Below are positions 12,642 through 22,655 of a stretch of 64,000 nt of DNA, piece after piece (position 1 is the stretch's first letter; each line of letters opens with the position of its first letter). A program made the position numbers and the translations under genes. The notes beneath the pieces are model-generated. The model did no database searches and had not been told where the DNA came from. It was given only the letters and a program-made list of their open reading frames with translations. Source of the stretch: Trema orientale (lineage: Eukaryota; Streptophyta; Magnoliopsida; Rosales; Cannabaceae). The stretch is taken from NCBI GenBank assembly GCA_002914845.1, contig JXTC01000076.1, positions 99,788 through 163,787 of the forward strand. The letters are read 5' to 3'.

Positions 12642-13640
12642 AGAGAACTAACCCTAGACGAGAGATAAGAGATGAAATTCAGGACCTGTAGACGAGAGAT
12701 AAGAGATGAAGTTGAGCATCAAACTGAGATGGTGAAGCTGCCATTAGCAGAAACGTGAGATTTTTTAGAGAGAGAGTGAGAGTTGGGAAGAGATTGGAGA
12801 GGGTGAGAGTTGGGGAGAGATTGGACTTGGGGTTAAGGATTTGAAGATGATGAAACTTGAGGGTTTTGGAGAGGAAGAGATGACAAGTTGATTTGGGGAT
12901 TAGGGTTCAGCGTGCAAGGAAGAAACTAGGGTCAAGGCTGGGCTAATAGAGACCTGGGATTTGAGGTAGAGAGAGAGATTCTGGGTCTCTAACTTACAGG
13001 AAGAAACCAGAGAGGCAGAGAGATGAGAAACCCTATTTCCTTTTTATCTTTTAAACAACCTAATGTGACATCGTTTTGGTGTTTTATGAAGGTAATTAAT
13101 TTTGCCCTGTGGAAGCTGACGTGGCCGAAATTTTCAATATTACTATACACGTGTCAATAGGTCTACATACACCTGTTGCCATGTATTTAGTTTAATAATA
13201 AATTAATTCAATTAAGAATTACATTAATGTACATGTCATAAAACACTAAACAATAATTAATATAAAAGTCATGTCCATTGCCACATTGGCAGAAAACATT
13301 CAAAAATAAATTATTATTGGCTGAAAAAAAATGGAACCAGAACGCAAAATTTGAGAGGGAAAAGTTTCCTCCAAAAAAAGTGTAAGTACAAGCCAATATT
13401 TACATATGGAATAATAAATTAATAGCATTACTTACATATGCTTTACTTGCACATTTAAAAAAATTAAGTGTAGGTAACGAAAGCATTTGGCAACACATAA
13501 TTATGTATAGGTAAAAATTGTGTAGATAAAAGTCAATTTTTTTGTAGTGACTTGAGTTGAGTCAACAAACTACATAAAACATAGCTTATGTTTGACAAAA
13601 TTTTATAATAAATGGAAAATTCTATTTATAAAAGAGTTTA

Positions 13641-14132
13641 TTATGACACATTAGTGATCAAGGTTGCATAAAATTAATTATCGAAAGAAAATAAAAAAAG
13701 TTTCATAAGATTGGTCCATCTAAGCATACAGAATAATCAAGATCATGTAATGTTCTATGAACTTCAGTCACGTATTCGCTGTGATTTTTTATCATTTACC
13801 AATATCCGAAGTATCGACCACGAATTAAATGACTAATTCTTCAACTACTCGACTCGATATATCTTAAGGTATGATATCGAAATTAATTACGACACATTAG
13901 TGATCAAGGTTGCATAAAATTAATTATCGAAAGAAAAAGAAAAAAGTTTCATAAGACTAGTCCATCTAAGCATATAGAATAATCAAGATCATGTAATGTT
14001 CTATGAACCTCAATCACGTATTCGCTGTGATTTTTTGTCATTTACCAATATCCGAAGTATCGACCAGGAATTAAATGACTGATTCTTCAACTACTCGTCT
14101 CGATATATCTTTAGGTATGATATCTAGATCAC
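13641..14132. repeat. Two-copy 246-bp tandem duplication
   Basis: The segment starting ATGACACATTAGTGATCAAG is repeated head to tail with a 246-bp period (13645 and 13891). The copies differ at perhaps 15-20 positions. They lie just outside the CACTA element, between it and the first hydrolase gene. No coding potential or known element is recognised. Confidence 0.85.
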
Positions 14133-14767
14133 AAACTAATCACTCATAAAATAGCTTACCTTGAAAGTCAACTACATGTAGCCCTAACAAAACATTAAGT
14201 AGAAACCATGATTAGTGAGATTCACACAAATCTCACAGGAAACAAGAATAATAAATTGAAAAAATTAGCTGACCTAGAAAGTCAACCATATGCTAGCAAT
14301 CATTTTTCCGGCCTAATAAGCATGAGTACAAGAAAGAACAACAACAACAACAAATTATCGGTCGATGGTAGCATGGTAACAAAGATGTTTACCTGTATGA
14401 TCGCGCTGGGCCAAGAAGCCTCCAGTGCGCCAGTTCAATACTCTAAAGTAGACACCAATTAGTGGACAAAATATTCTTTCATATGGGCCATACACAATCC
14501 ATTCATGGATCTAGCCACGTGTCTTCAGTGGGTCAGGCTCAATCCGTCATCCTCTCTCCTCTAATCTTTAATCTTTTTTATTTTTTATTTTTTGTCCTTA
14601 AAAATGCTGGCAACAAAAGCGCCACCACCCTCGTTGGTAAACACACCCCCTCCTCCTTCGTCTTCACTCATCGACTACTACTACTCTTTCTCCTATTCCC
14701 GCACTTTCCAGCCACTAAGCTTCCCTATCCCCACTCCCGCCAGATGTCGTTCCGTACAGTCACTGCC
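14133..14767 (+). promoter_or_regulatory. Upstream region of the first hydrolase gene
   Basis: It should hold the promoter and leader of the gene starting at 14768. The T-rich stretch at 14570-14600 and the pyrimidine-rich segment at 14640-14745 look like leader sequence. I see no clean TATA box. Short open frames here are probably leader sequence or upstream ORFs rather than genes. Confidence 0.4.
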
Positions 14768-17700
14768 ATGGCCGGACCCGGAGGACACCACGCCCCGGAG
14801 CACGTCGTCGGGAAGTGGTTCTCGGTGCCGGACCTCCGGCTTCGCGACCACCGATTCACTGTTCCTCTGGACTACTCCGCCGACCGTAGTGGTGCTTCTC
14901 CTAAGATCTCAGTCTTCGCTCGCGAAGTGGTTGCAGGTTTGGCTGTGTTTTGATCGAATCGAAATATATCGAAATATTATAGATTCGTGATATTGATTGA
15001 CATTGATGCAAGATTCAACTTTTTTTTTTTTTTTTTTTTTGGGTAAACTCAATCTGGGTTTTTGGTGATACTACTAGTTATTTAATGTTTGAAATGTTAA
15101 TGGTGCTATTGTTGGTATTTTTATAATGTTCTTCTAATTATTTCTATAATTGAACTATAGCTATGTTTACATCGTGATAACATTCAAATGGGTCACATCA
15201 GATACTGATTTTTAGTCGATAATTCTTAGTTTTTTGTAGATTCATGATCCCATTAATTGAAATGCGGCATTGTCTGACTGGTTTTAAAGTAGAAGTAATT
15301 AGTGGTGAGATTAAAAAAAAGAAACAAAACAAAGAAATGAATTATGAAAATTAATGGTGAGATTCTGATATTCAGTATAAGTAGACAATAGATCAGTAGT
15401 ATTCAAAAAATTTAGTTATATTATAAAATGTGTGCTTTTAAGTAGTGGAGGAGGAATCTTTTCTAGACTATTGTAAAATGAATCTTGTGTATGGCCAATA
15501 TATAATAACAACTATGAACCATTTTGGTCTATCTGTTAGTTCCATTGCTAAGCTGAATCTGCCTAGCAGTTGGAAAAGAAGAGCAACCTTTGCCATACCT
15601 GTTATACCTACAAGGTGGACCTGGATTTGAGTGTCCGCGGCCAACCGAAGCTGGTGGATGGATACAGAAAGCGTGTGAAGAATTTCGTGTTGTATTGATG
15701 GATCAGGTGTTGTATTCTGGGTATTCTCTTAAGAATCTGTTATGATATTTGATACTAGTAGTTATTCTTATCTTTTCGTTTTACTTGCAGAGAGGTACAG
15801 GTTTGTCAACTCCTTTGACATCTTCCTCCATGTTGCAATTGAAGTCTGCAGAGGATTTGGCTGACTACATAAAGCACTTTCGGGCTGACAATATAGTAAA
15901 TGATGCTGAGTTTATCCGAGTATGCCTTGTCCCTGATGCTGGACCTTGGACAGTTTTGGGTCAGGTAATTATGTTGCTATTTCTTTGTTGGATCGTGTGT
16001 ATGTGTAGCTGGACATAGAGTCATTGGCCTAAATCCCCACAGGTGCTTTATTCATGTAGCGAATAGAAACTTTCGTATCGCAGATTATGTTTAATATTCA
16101 AAATTTCTTCGCTTTTCAACATCTTTCTCCCTGTACAATTATATCTGTTTTTCTTATGTTGGTTTTTCTGGTTTTTTCCTCCCTGCATGAGAATGCCTCA
16201 GCGTCGGAGATGTTTACATGTTGCTTGTGGTCCACTGAAGCCAATCTGGGTCTTAAATTGAATGACAGCTTGTTCTTTTTGTTGTATAGAGCTATGGTGG
16301 TTTTTGTGCGGTAACCTATTTGAGCTTTGCACAAGAAGGACTGAAACAAGTCCTCCTAACTGGAGGAATCCCTCCAATTGGAAATGAATGCACTGCAGAT
16401 GCTGTGTATAGAGTGTGCTATGAACAGGTTAAACTTCAGAATGAAAAGTACTACAAGAGGTACCCTGAGGATATTGAGATTGTTCAAGAAGTTGTCAAAT
16501 ATTTGTCGGAATCTGAAGGAGGAGGAGTAAGGATCTACTTTATCTTGTCTTAGTAATTTATTCTAATGCTGACAATTAAGCTTGATATTTGCAATCATGC
16601 AATCTGTAGGTTGATCTTCCATCTGGGGGTATCTTGACTCCAAAAGGCCTGCAAACTCTTGGTCTTTCATGTCTAGGATCCTATGCTGGTTTTGAGCGCT
16701 TGCACTACATGTAGGTTTAATGGCATGTGTTACAGATTTTCAGAACTTATGATTTTACTATTCTTTGTTCACGTTTACCATTTTCCTACTACCCTTAGGT
16801 TTGAGACAGTCTGGGATCCTGTATTAGTTCCAGGAGCACCAAAGCGAATCAGTTACAATTTCTTGGACAGTGTAAGGAAATTATTGCCCCCCTCATAGAT
16901 ACCGAATAAAAGCTTAATCTAATTCTTTACATTAACCTGGATCCCCTTTATGTTTACAGTTTGAGAAGCTCATAGCTTTCAAGACAAATCCACTCTACGC
17001 TCTTTTACATGAATCCATATACTGTGAGGTAGAAGACTTTAATAATTATATAGGAACTCTCTGGTTCCTAGATTGGCTATTTGATCACCTATTTGCTAGA
17101 ACCTTTATATGTTGATTTATTAATTTGTTTTGGTTGTATTTTATTCCCTTTTGAAGGGTGCTTCGTCTCGATGGTCTGCTCACAGGATAAGGGCTGAATA
17201 CGGCTGTGAATTTGATGCAATTAGGGCTGCTAAAGAAGGTCACCCTGTACTCTTCACTGGAGAGGTTAGCATCTGATCTGAACCTTTAAGAATTGAGAAG
17301 TCACAGAACAGCCATGAGATTCACATCCTCTGACTTCATTCTCCCTGATTTACCAAAAATGATTTGTATAGTGTAAGATCTTATGTGGATGAAAGTGGTC
17401 TGGTATAAAGTGTATAGTATTTAGGACATCATGAGATCTAAAGCTTTCTGCGTTAATTAAGAACCTGATATGAATACCTGTAGCGTGGATAGATCAATAT
17501 AAAAGCTATTGTAAGTAATCTATATGCTCCTTATGCCCACCCCCTTCACAAGCAACTCCTGAATTTGTATTATAATCTCTGTGCTGTTGAACAATTTTCA
17601 CTTATTCTATACTAATAGATGAAAGTGAGAAAACAAAGAATCCGGTTTAACGTCCGAGAAATCCTTACAAGCAGAATTATCTTAGGTAAGAGTGACACAG

Positions 17701-18552
17701 CTATATTTCCTCTGCTGTTTGTTTACAGCCAACTGTTCTATGTAAAATCTTTAAGAGCTTGATATCACTGCGACCTTTGTAGCAAAGAAAATGTTACCTC
17801 TTGTGCACTGTGGATTTACTTATGTTACCAGAGAGCATTTATAGTTTGGTGGGTACATGCTAACCTGCATGATGATGTTTCATTAGCTTTTTCCAACTAT
17901 CATGGAGTGAGACACATTATGTCTACGAGAAAGCTGTTTGTTAACTGCAAATTCTCTAATTCAATTAATCAATGCTTCTTCCCTAATTACTGCCTGTAGC
18001 TTCTGACACCTACTTAATGAATATGTTCTTGATTTTTTCCTATTGCAGATGATCTTCCCTTGGATGTTTGATGAGTTTCAAGCCTTAAAGAAATTCAAAA
18101 ATGCTGCTCATATACTAGCTCAGAAGAAGGATTGGCCTCCGCTATACAATATCACGGCACTAAATAACAACAAGGTGCTGCCTTGATAGGAAATTAATTT
18201 GCTTACGTTTCCATCATTTGTAGTATAGCTTTCCAGTAGCTATCTAATTAGTAGCTAGGCAATGATTTTGGCTCACTGAACACTTGAGCAATCAAGCATT
18301 TGTCTCTCTTAGTTTTCGCCATTCGTTCATAAACTTGGTGGTTCCAACATTGAACAGGTTCCTGTTGCAGCTGCTGTTTATTATGATGATATGTATGTTA
18401 ACTTCAAGCTTGCCACGGAAACAGCTTCTCAGATTGAAGGGATTCGGTTGTGGATAAATAATGAGTACATGCATTCTGGTCTGCGTGATTCTGGAAGCCG
18501 GGTTTTCGATTATTTGATGGGAATGCTCAATGGAAAGAAGCCTTTGTTCTGA
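14768..18552 (+). CDS. Prolyl iminopeptidase-like alpha/beta hydrolase, tandem copy A, ten exons
   Basis: A peptidase family S33 alpha/beta hydrolase, probably removing N-terminal proline from peptides; substrate is inferred from family. Exons: 14768-14936, 15570-15706, 15791-15964, 16290-16526, 16610-16710, 16799-16871, 16960-17028, 17157-17264, 18049-18174 and 18358-18552. All are GT-AG and the frame stays open: 462 residues. Motifs: LQGGPGF at 70-76 (the HGGPG oxyanion motif with Q for H), GQSYGG with nucleophile S161 (the first codon of exon 4), VYYDDM with the likely acid D408 or D409, and YMHSG with H437, so the triad looks complete. The start shares the CCATGGCCGGA context with copy B; an in-frame ATG at 14744 would add eight residues. 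No signal peptide is obvious from 14768. Copy B lies 4.1 kb downstream in the same orientation. Confidence 0.9.
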
Positions 18553-19134
18553 TTTGCATCTTCGTTCGTGTAATAAGGAGTACATATTATGATAATACAC
18601 AATTCTTTCCTTTTAATCGGGAAATATTTATTAATCAAATTTGAGATAAAGATCATGAATCTCGTTGTAGTGTTCTGGTATATTACGGGGAGAAACTAAA
18701 ACTATAGCGTATGCAAATCATGTATACGACGTTCTTTTTGCTAAAATCAAGTAATGCTGATTTCTGAGTTGGTTTTTTCTTTTTCCTAAAAGGTTAAATT
18801 ATGTATTTATTTTATTATATTTTTGGCTTACCGTGGGTTACGGAGCCCACCAGCGTTACTGCACACACGATTATTAAATAGTATAGATATTTGAATGAGT
18901 CCCCCTCTCTTTATACCGCGATCGCATTAGTAAACTACTCATATCGTGTAGGAATACACCCCATTAAGAATAAATAGCACTTGAACTTGAATTGTGAGGT
19001 GAAGGAATAAGGATCGATAAATTCATCACATTTTCAAAGCAAATGAAAAAGGAAAATGCCAAACCTCGTTGACTTCTTTTTTTAGCTTTTTTTAGAGTGA
19101 TAATTTGAATGACAGTGATTATTAAATCTATAGG
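18553..19134. other. 3' flank of hydrolase copy A
   Basis: Probable 3' UTR, then AT-rich intergenic DNA. No gene or element end is seen until the long inverted repeat begins. Confidence 0.5.
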
Positions 19135-20562
19135 CATCATAATAGGCATATTTTGGTCCATATGTTCTCCTTAATAAAAATTTGTAAAATATGTATGTAT
19201 CACATGAAAAGTCATATTTACCTCCAATAAACTATATGCATCTCTTCTCTTTAACCTAGCCGAAATCTCTTATCCTCTATGCCTCTATGTTTCTTTATAT
19301 CTCAATTTTTCAAGTTAACCTTCATATGAAGAGCTGAAATTATAAAAGCAAAAAAGAATAAAAAAAAAACACGAGAAAAGATAACTGAAAAAAGTAGAAA
19401 AAAGAATTTGAGAATAAAATCTCATTCTTATCTGTCATATCGCCGTCAAACTCATCATTTTCCTCTCTTATCTCTTCATTTTTCTCTACTTAGTTCTGAA
19501 TATCGTTTAAAATAACATATTATCAAATTTCGAGATGTTATGAGGTCATTTATGTGTTGAAAAATCATTTTAAGAATATTTTTTGCGAGTTTTAACAGAA
19601 AATCGCGATAATTTTCAATGGTTTTTCGATGATATTTCGATGAAAATTATATTTTCAGTTAAATTTCGATGAAAATATTATTTCTGAGCACTTTCAATGT
19701 ATTTTCGATACCGTTTCGATGATATGTCGAAGAAAGTTGTATTCTTAGTAATATTTCGATAAAGTGGCATTTTTTACTATTTTTGATACAATTTCGATAC
19801 ATTTTCGATAATATTTCGATGAAAGTGATATCTTCGATAATAGTTTATCGTATCACTTCATCGAAATTATATCGAAATTCCGTCAAATATTATGAAAAAT
19901 ACCACTTCATCGAAAATACATCAAAAATACCATTTTATTAAAATATTATCGAGAATACCACTTTCGTCGAAATATCATCGAAATGGCATCGAAAATGCAT
20001 CGAAAGTGCATCGAAAATTATCAAAAAAACTATTTTCATCGAAATTTAACTGAGAATATAATTTTCATCGAAAAACCATCGAAAATTATAGGATTTTTTG
20101 TTAAAACTCGTAAAAATTATTCTTAAAATGATTTTTCAACACATAAATGACCTCATAACATCTCAAACTTTGATAATATGTTATTTTAAACTATACCCAG
20201 AACTAAGTGGGGAAGAATGAAGAAATAAGAGAGGGAAATGATGAGTTTGACAGCGATATGAGATATGAGAACGAGATTTTCTTCTCAAATTCTTTTTTTT
20301 CTTTTTTCCAATTATCTTTTCTTGTGTTTTTCTTTTTATTCTTTTCTGATCTTATAATTTTAGCTTTTCATATGATAATTAACTTGAAGAATCGAGATAC
20401 AGAGAAGCATAGAGGCATGGAGAAGAAGAGATTTCGGCTTGGTTAAAGAGAAGAGAGGCATATAGTTTGTTAGGGGTAAATATGACTTTTCAGGTGATAT
20501 ATACATATTTTACAAACTTTTATTGATGAGAGCATATGGACCAAAATATGCCTATTATGATG
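19135..20562. repeat. Long near-palindrome (~1.43 kb) with arms of about 0.7 kb
   Basis: The left arm begins CATCATAATAGGCATATTTT and the right arm ends with its complement at 20562. Matching blocks continue inward on both sides: GTCATATTTACC, the AGAGAAGAGA/TCTCTTCTCT tracts, CTTAGTTCTG versus CAGAACTAAG, TGAGGTCATTTATGTGTTG versus its complement, and many TTTCGATGAAA/TTTCATCGAAA units. The arms meet at CGATAATAGTTTATCG near 19835-19850 with almost no loop. There is no meaningful ORF. A transcript from either strand would fold into a very long hairpin. It may be a foldback or MULE-like non-autonomous element, but I could not identify a target duplication. Confidence 0.85.
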
Positions 20563-21892
20563 TATATTTGACCTAATTTTTCAAGATTTATGTATGATAG
20601 TTAATGAATGGAAAGACAATATAAATAAAAATAAAAATAAATAAATAAAAAATATTATTATATAATGTCACATTAGTCAGTTTCATTTTTTTAGATAATT
20701 TGTTAAGATATGTAGCATTATTTATTGAAAAATCATGATAATCATGAGTCATAAATTGTTCTATGAACCCTAATCGTTAGGGTGAACACAATTTCTGACT
20801 AAACAAAATAATAAAATCCGATGGTGCTAACTCCTATTCAATTGGTTCTGAATTTCTATTATTTTCGCTCAAATTCAACCAAACCTAAACTGAAATTTAA
20901 AACCTTCTAAACTTGCATTCTCTTCAACTTTTTATGCATTCAGAGTTACAAACCCAAACTCGAGCAAACCCAACTTGTTTCAGCTCGTTAGAGGTTCTTA
21001 ACTTACACAGTCTAAAACTTTGATCATTTGGCCCATGTTTACCCTATTTGATCATTATCAGATATGAGTTACAACATCTACTAGAATCAGTCATAAGAAG
21101 TCACTTGGTAGTTTCGTCAGTGCATTAATTTGAAAAAAAAAATACAAACTTTTCAGATTTATTAACTACCGATCTATAAAGTAATCACCGTGCTAACATG
21201 CGGAGTGGTGAGGTACTCATTCTTTTAAATCACTAATTCAACTTCTTTCTTACATCAGAAAGTAATCTTTAGTGACCTTGCATGTATGATCAGCTGCTGT
21301 TTTCATCTAAACAGCGACTGATCTTTGTTCTTTTATCATATATCTAAGCTTCTAGTCCTTATTTCTAATTCATACCTCATCTTATGTTCATCACCTAAGT
21401 GCTATATCCTATTTTATAAGGTTTTGTACTAGTTCATGCATGATAAACACCAGTTTACATACATAAAAGTGGTTGATCATTCATCTCCACTTTTCTGCAC
21501 CACAAGGAATATGAAGTGAACACCTTTAATTTGATCATTAAAGGCTCTTATTTCATGTTTTATATACCTATGCTCATATATATGCATGATCAAGGCCCGG
21601 TCAGTATGTAATCGAGCTATATTTCAAACAACGGATCATCATCTATTCCTTCTTTCATACATATACTAGCATCTCATTCAAGGAACTCTATAAGGGTTGA
21701 ACCATTCAAGACCCCAACCCTATATTCATGGTAGGTTTTGCACTAAGACAGCATCTTCTATTTCCTAGTATTTTATATTATTGTATCTTATTTTCAGTTT
21801 TTTATTTTTCAATATAAGCTTATTCCAGTTAGTTGTCGCCGCTACAGTAGTCGGAAGTTTATGAGTAATCAAATTCGAGAGAGATTCATAGT
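20563..21892. other. Intergenic sequence between the two hydrolase copies
   Basis: No gene, exon-like block or clear element end is visible. It contains an AAAT-type microsatellite (about 20625-20650), and a poly-A run at 21900 marks the start of the next repeat. Confidence 0.5.
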
Positions 21893-22152
21893 TAAAAAGA
21901 AAAAAAAAAAAAAAGAAAATGAGGACCAGAGGCGACTCGAGATAGCTAAATCCCGGCAAGGACATGACCTTGGTAGCACCAAATCTCGTATATCGAAATG
22001 TTCACGAGGATCTTACATACGGGTCTTTAAAAAGAAAAAAAAGTGAAAATGAGGACCAGAGGCGACTGGAGGTAGCTAAATTCTGGCAAGGACATGACCT
22101 TGGTAGCACCACATCTCGCATATCGGAATATTCGCGAGGACCTTACGATTAG
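21893..22152. repeat. Two-copy 130-bp tandem duplication with A-rich junctions
   Basis: Two head-to-tail copies (period 130, at 21915 and 22045) share GAAAATGAGGACCAGAGGCG, GGCAAGGACATGACCTTGG and TAGCACCA(A/C)ATCTCG. Each is preceded by an A-rich tract. They lie just beyond a tRNA-like segment in minus-strand orientation, so they may be duplicated 3' ends of a SINE-like element with a T-rich tail. Confidence 0.7.
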
Positions 22153-22320
22153 GACTTACCCCACCAAACGATGAAGCGCGTCATCTAGGCCCCAATCAAG
22201 TATTTAGTCAGAATAGATGACTAACGTAATCAGTATAACGAGAGCGCGCGCTTCTTAATTTAACTCACACAGAGATGTTAGAGAGGGGAAAACTTCTGTG
22301 GAAAAATCTGCCCCCCCAAA

Positions 22321-22381
22321 AAACTTGAACCCGTGACTCCTAGCCGCAGTCCTCTAACCAACCGAGCTACCAGACCGGGCC
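22321..22381 (-). repeat. tRNA-like segment with A- and B-box motifs (candidate SINE head)
   Basis: On the minus strand TAGCTCGGTTGG (complement of 22358-22369) matches the pol III A box and GGTTCAAGTTT (complement of 22321-22331) matches the B box, with tRNA-like spacing. A GACT...AGTC pair could form an anticodon stem. After the B box the sequence runs into T and G runs, so no acceptor stem closes and it is not a working tRNA gene. With the repeated tail at 21893-22152 it may be a tRNA-derived SINE of roughly 490 bp, or a degenerate tRNA copy. Confidence 0.5.
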
Positions 22382-22655
22382 TCACTGAATCTAAGTTGAA
22401 GTGACCCGTCACGTCATCATATTTCCATTTTCGACCTTTTAAGGCGCACGAAACAAACAAACAAACAAACGAACGACGGGTCAACCTGTCACGCTCTCTT
22501 CATTCCACAACACTCGATTCTCAGTCCACGTCATCGACATCCTCACTTTCACTAATTCCACCAGCTAGTACACTACTACTAAACTAAATACCTCTCTCTT
22601 TTCCTCTCTACCTCGCCCGAGACTGTTCTGTACAGTAAGTTACTATCTCACTTCC

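Larger units (their letters stand above)
8778..13549. mobile_element. CACTA (En/Spm) DNA transposon, non-autonomous, 4772 bp
   Basis: The left end reads CACTACAAGAAAATAGGG. The right end, on the other strand, reads CACTACAAAAAAATTGAC. Both are immediately flanked by the same 3-bp direct repeat ACT (8775-8777 and 13550-13552), as expected for CACTA transposition. Subterminal regions carry many copies of TGTGTAGCTAAA/TGTGTGGGCAAA-like motifs (8820-9010, 9240-9380 and 13440-13530), the sites where CACTA transposases bind in known elements. The interior holds one transposase-like ORF remnant, an exon-like fragment and a leader-plus-ORF segment, listed separately. There is no complete TNPD-type transposase, so it would need an autonomous partner. 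Confidence 0.9.

Noticed and set aside
14462-14767. Upstream in-frame extension of hydrolase copy A (ATGs at 14462 and 14483)
   Set aside because: The extension is a run of hydrophobic, Ser and Phe residues from T-rich leader sequence, with no counterpart in copy B. The shared CCATGGCCGGA context supports 14768.
20207-20446. 79-codon frame in the right arm of the palindrome
   Set aside because: Phe/Lys-rich, driven by T- and A-runs, with no homology or promoter. It arises from the low-complexity arm.
22321-22381. Functional tRNA gene on the minus strand
   Set aside because: A and B boxes are present, but the T-arm runs into T and G homopolymers and no acceptor stem can close.
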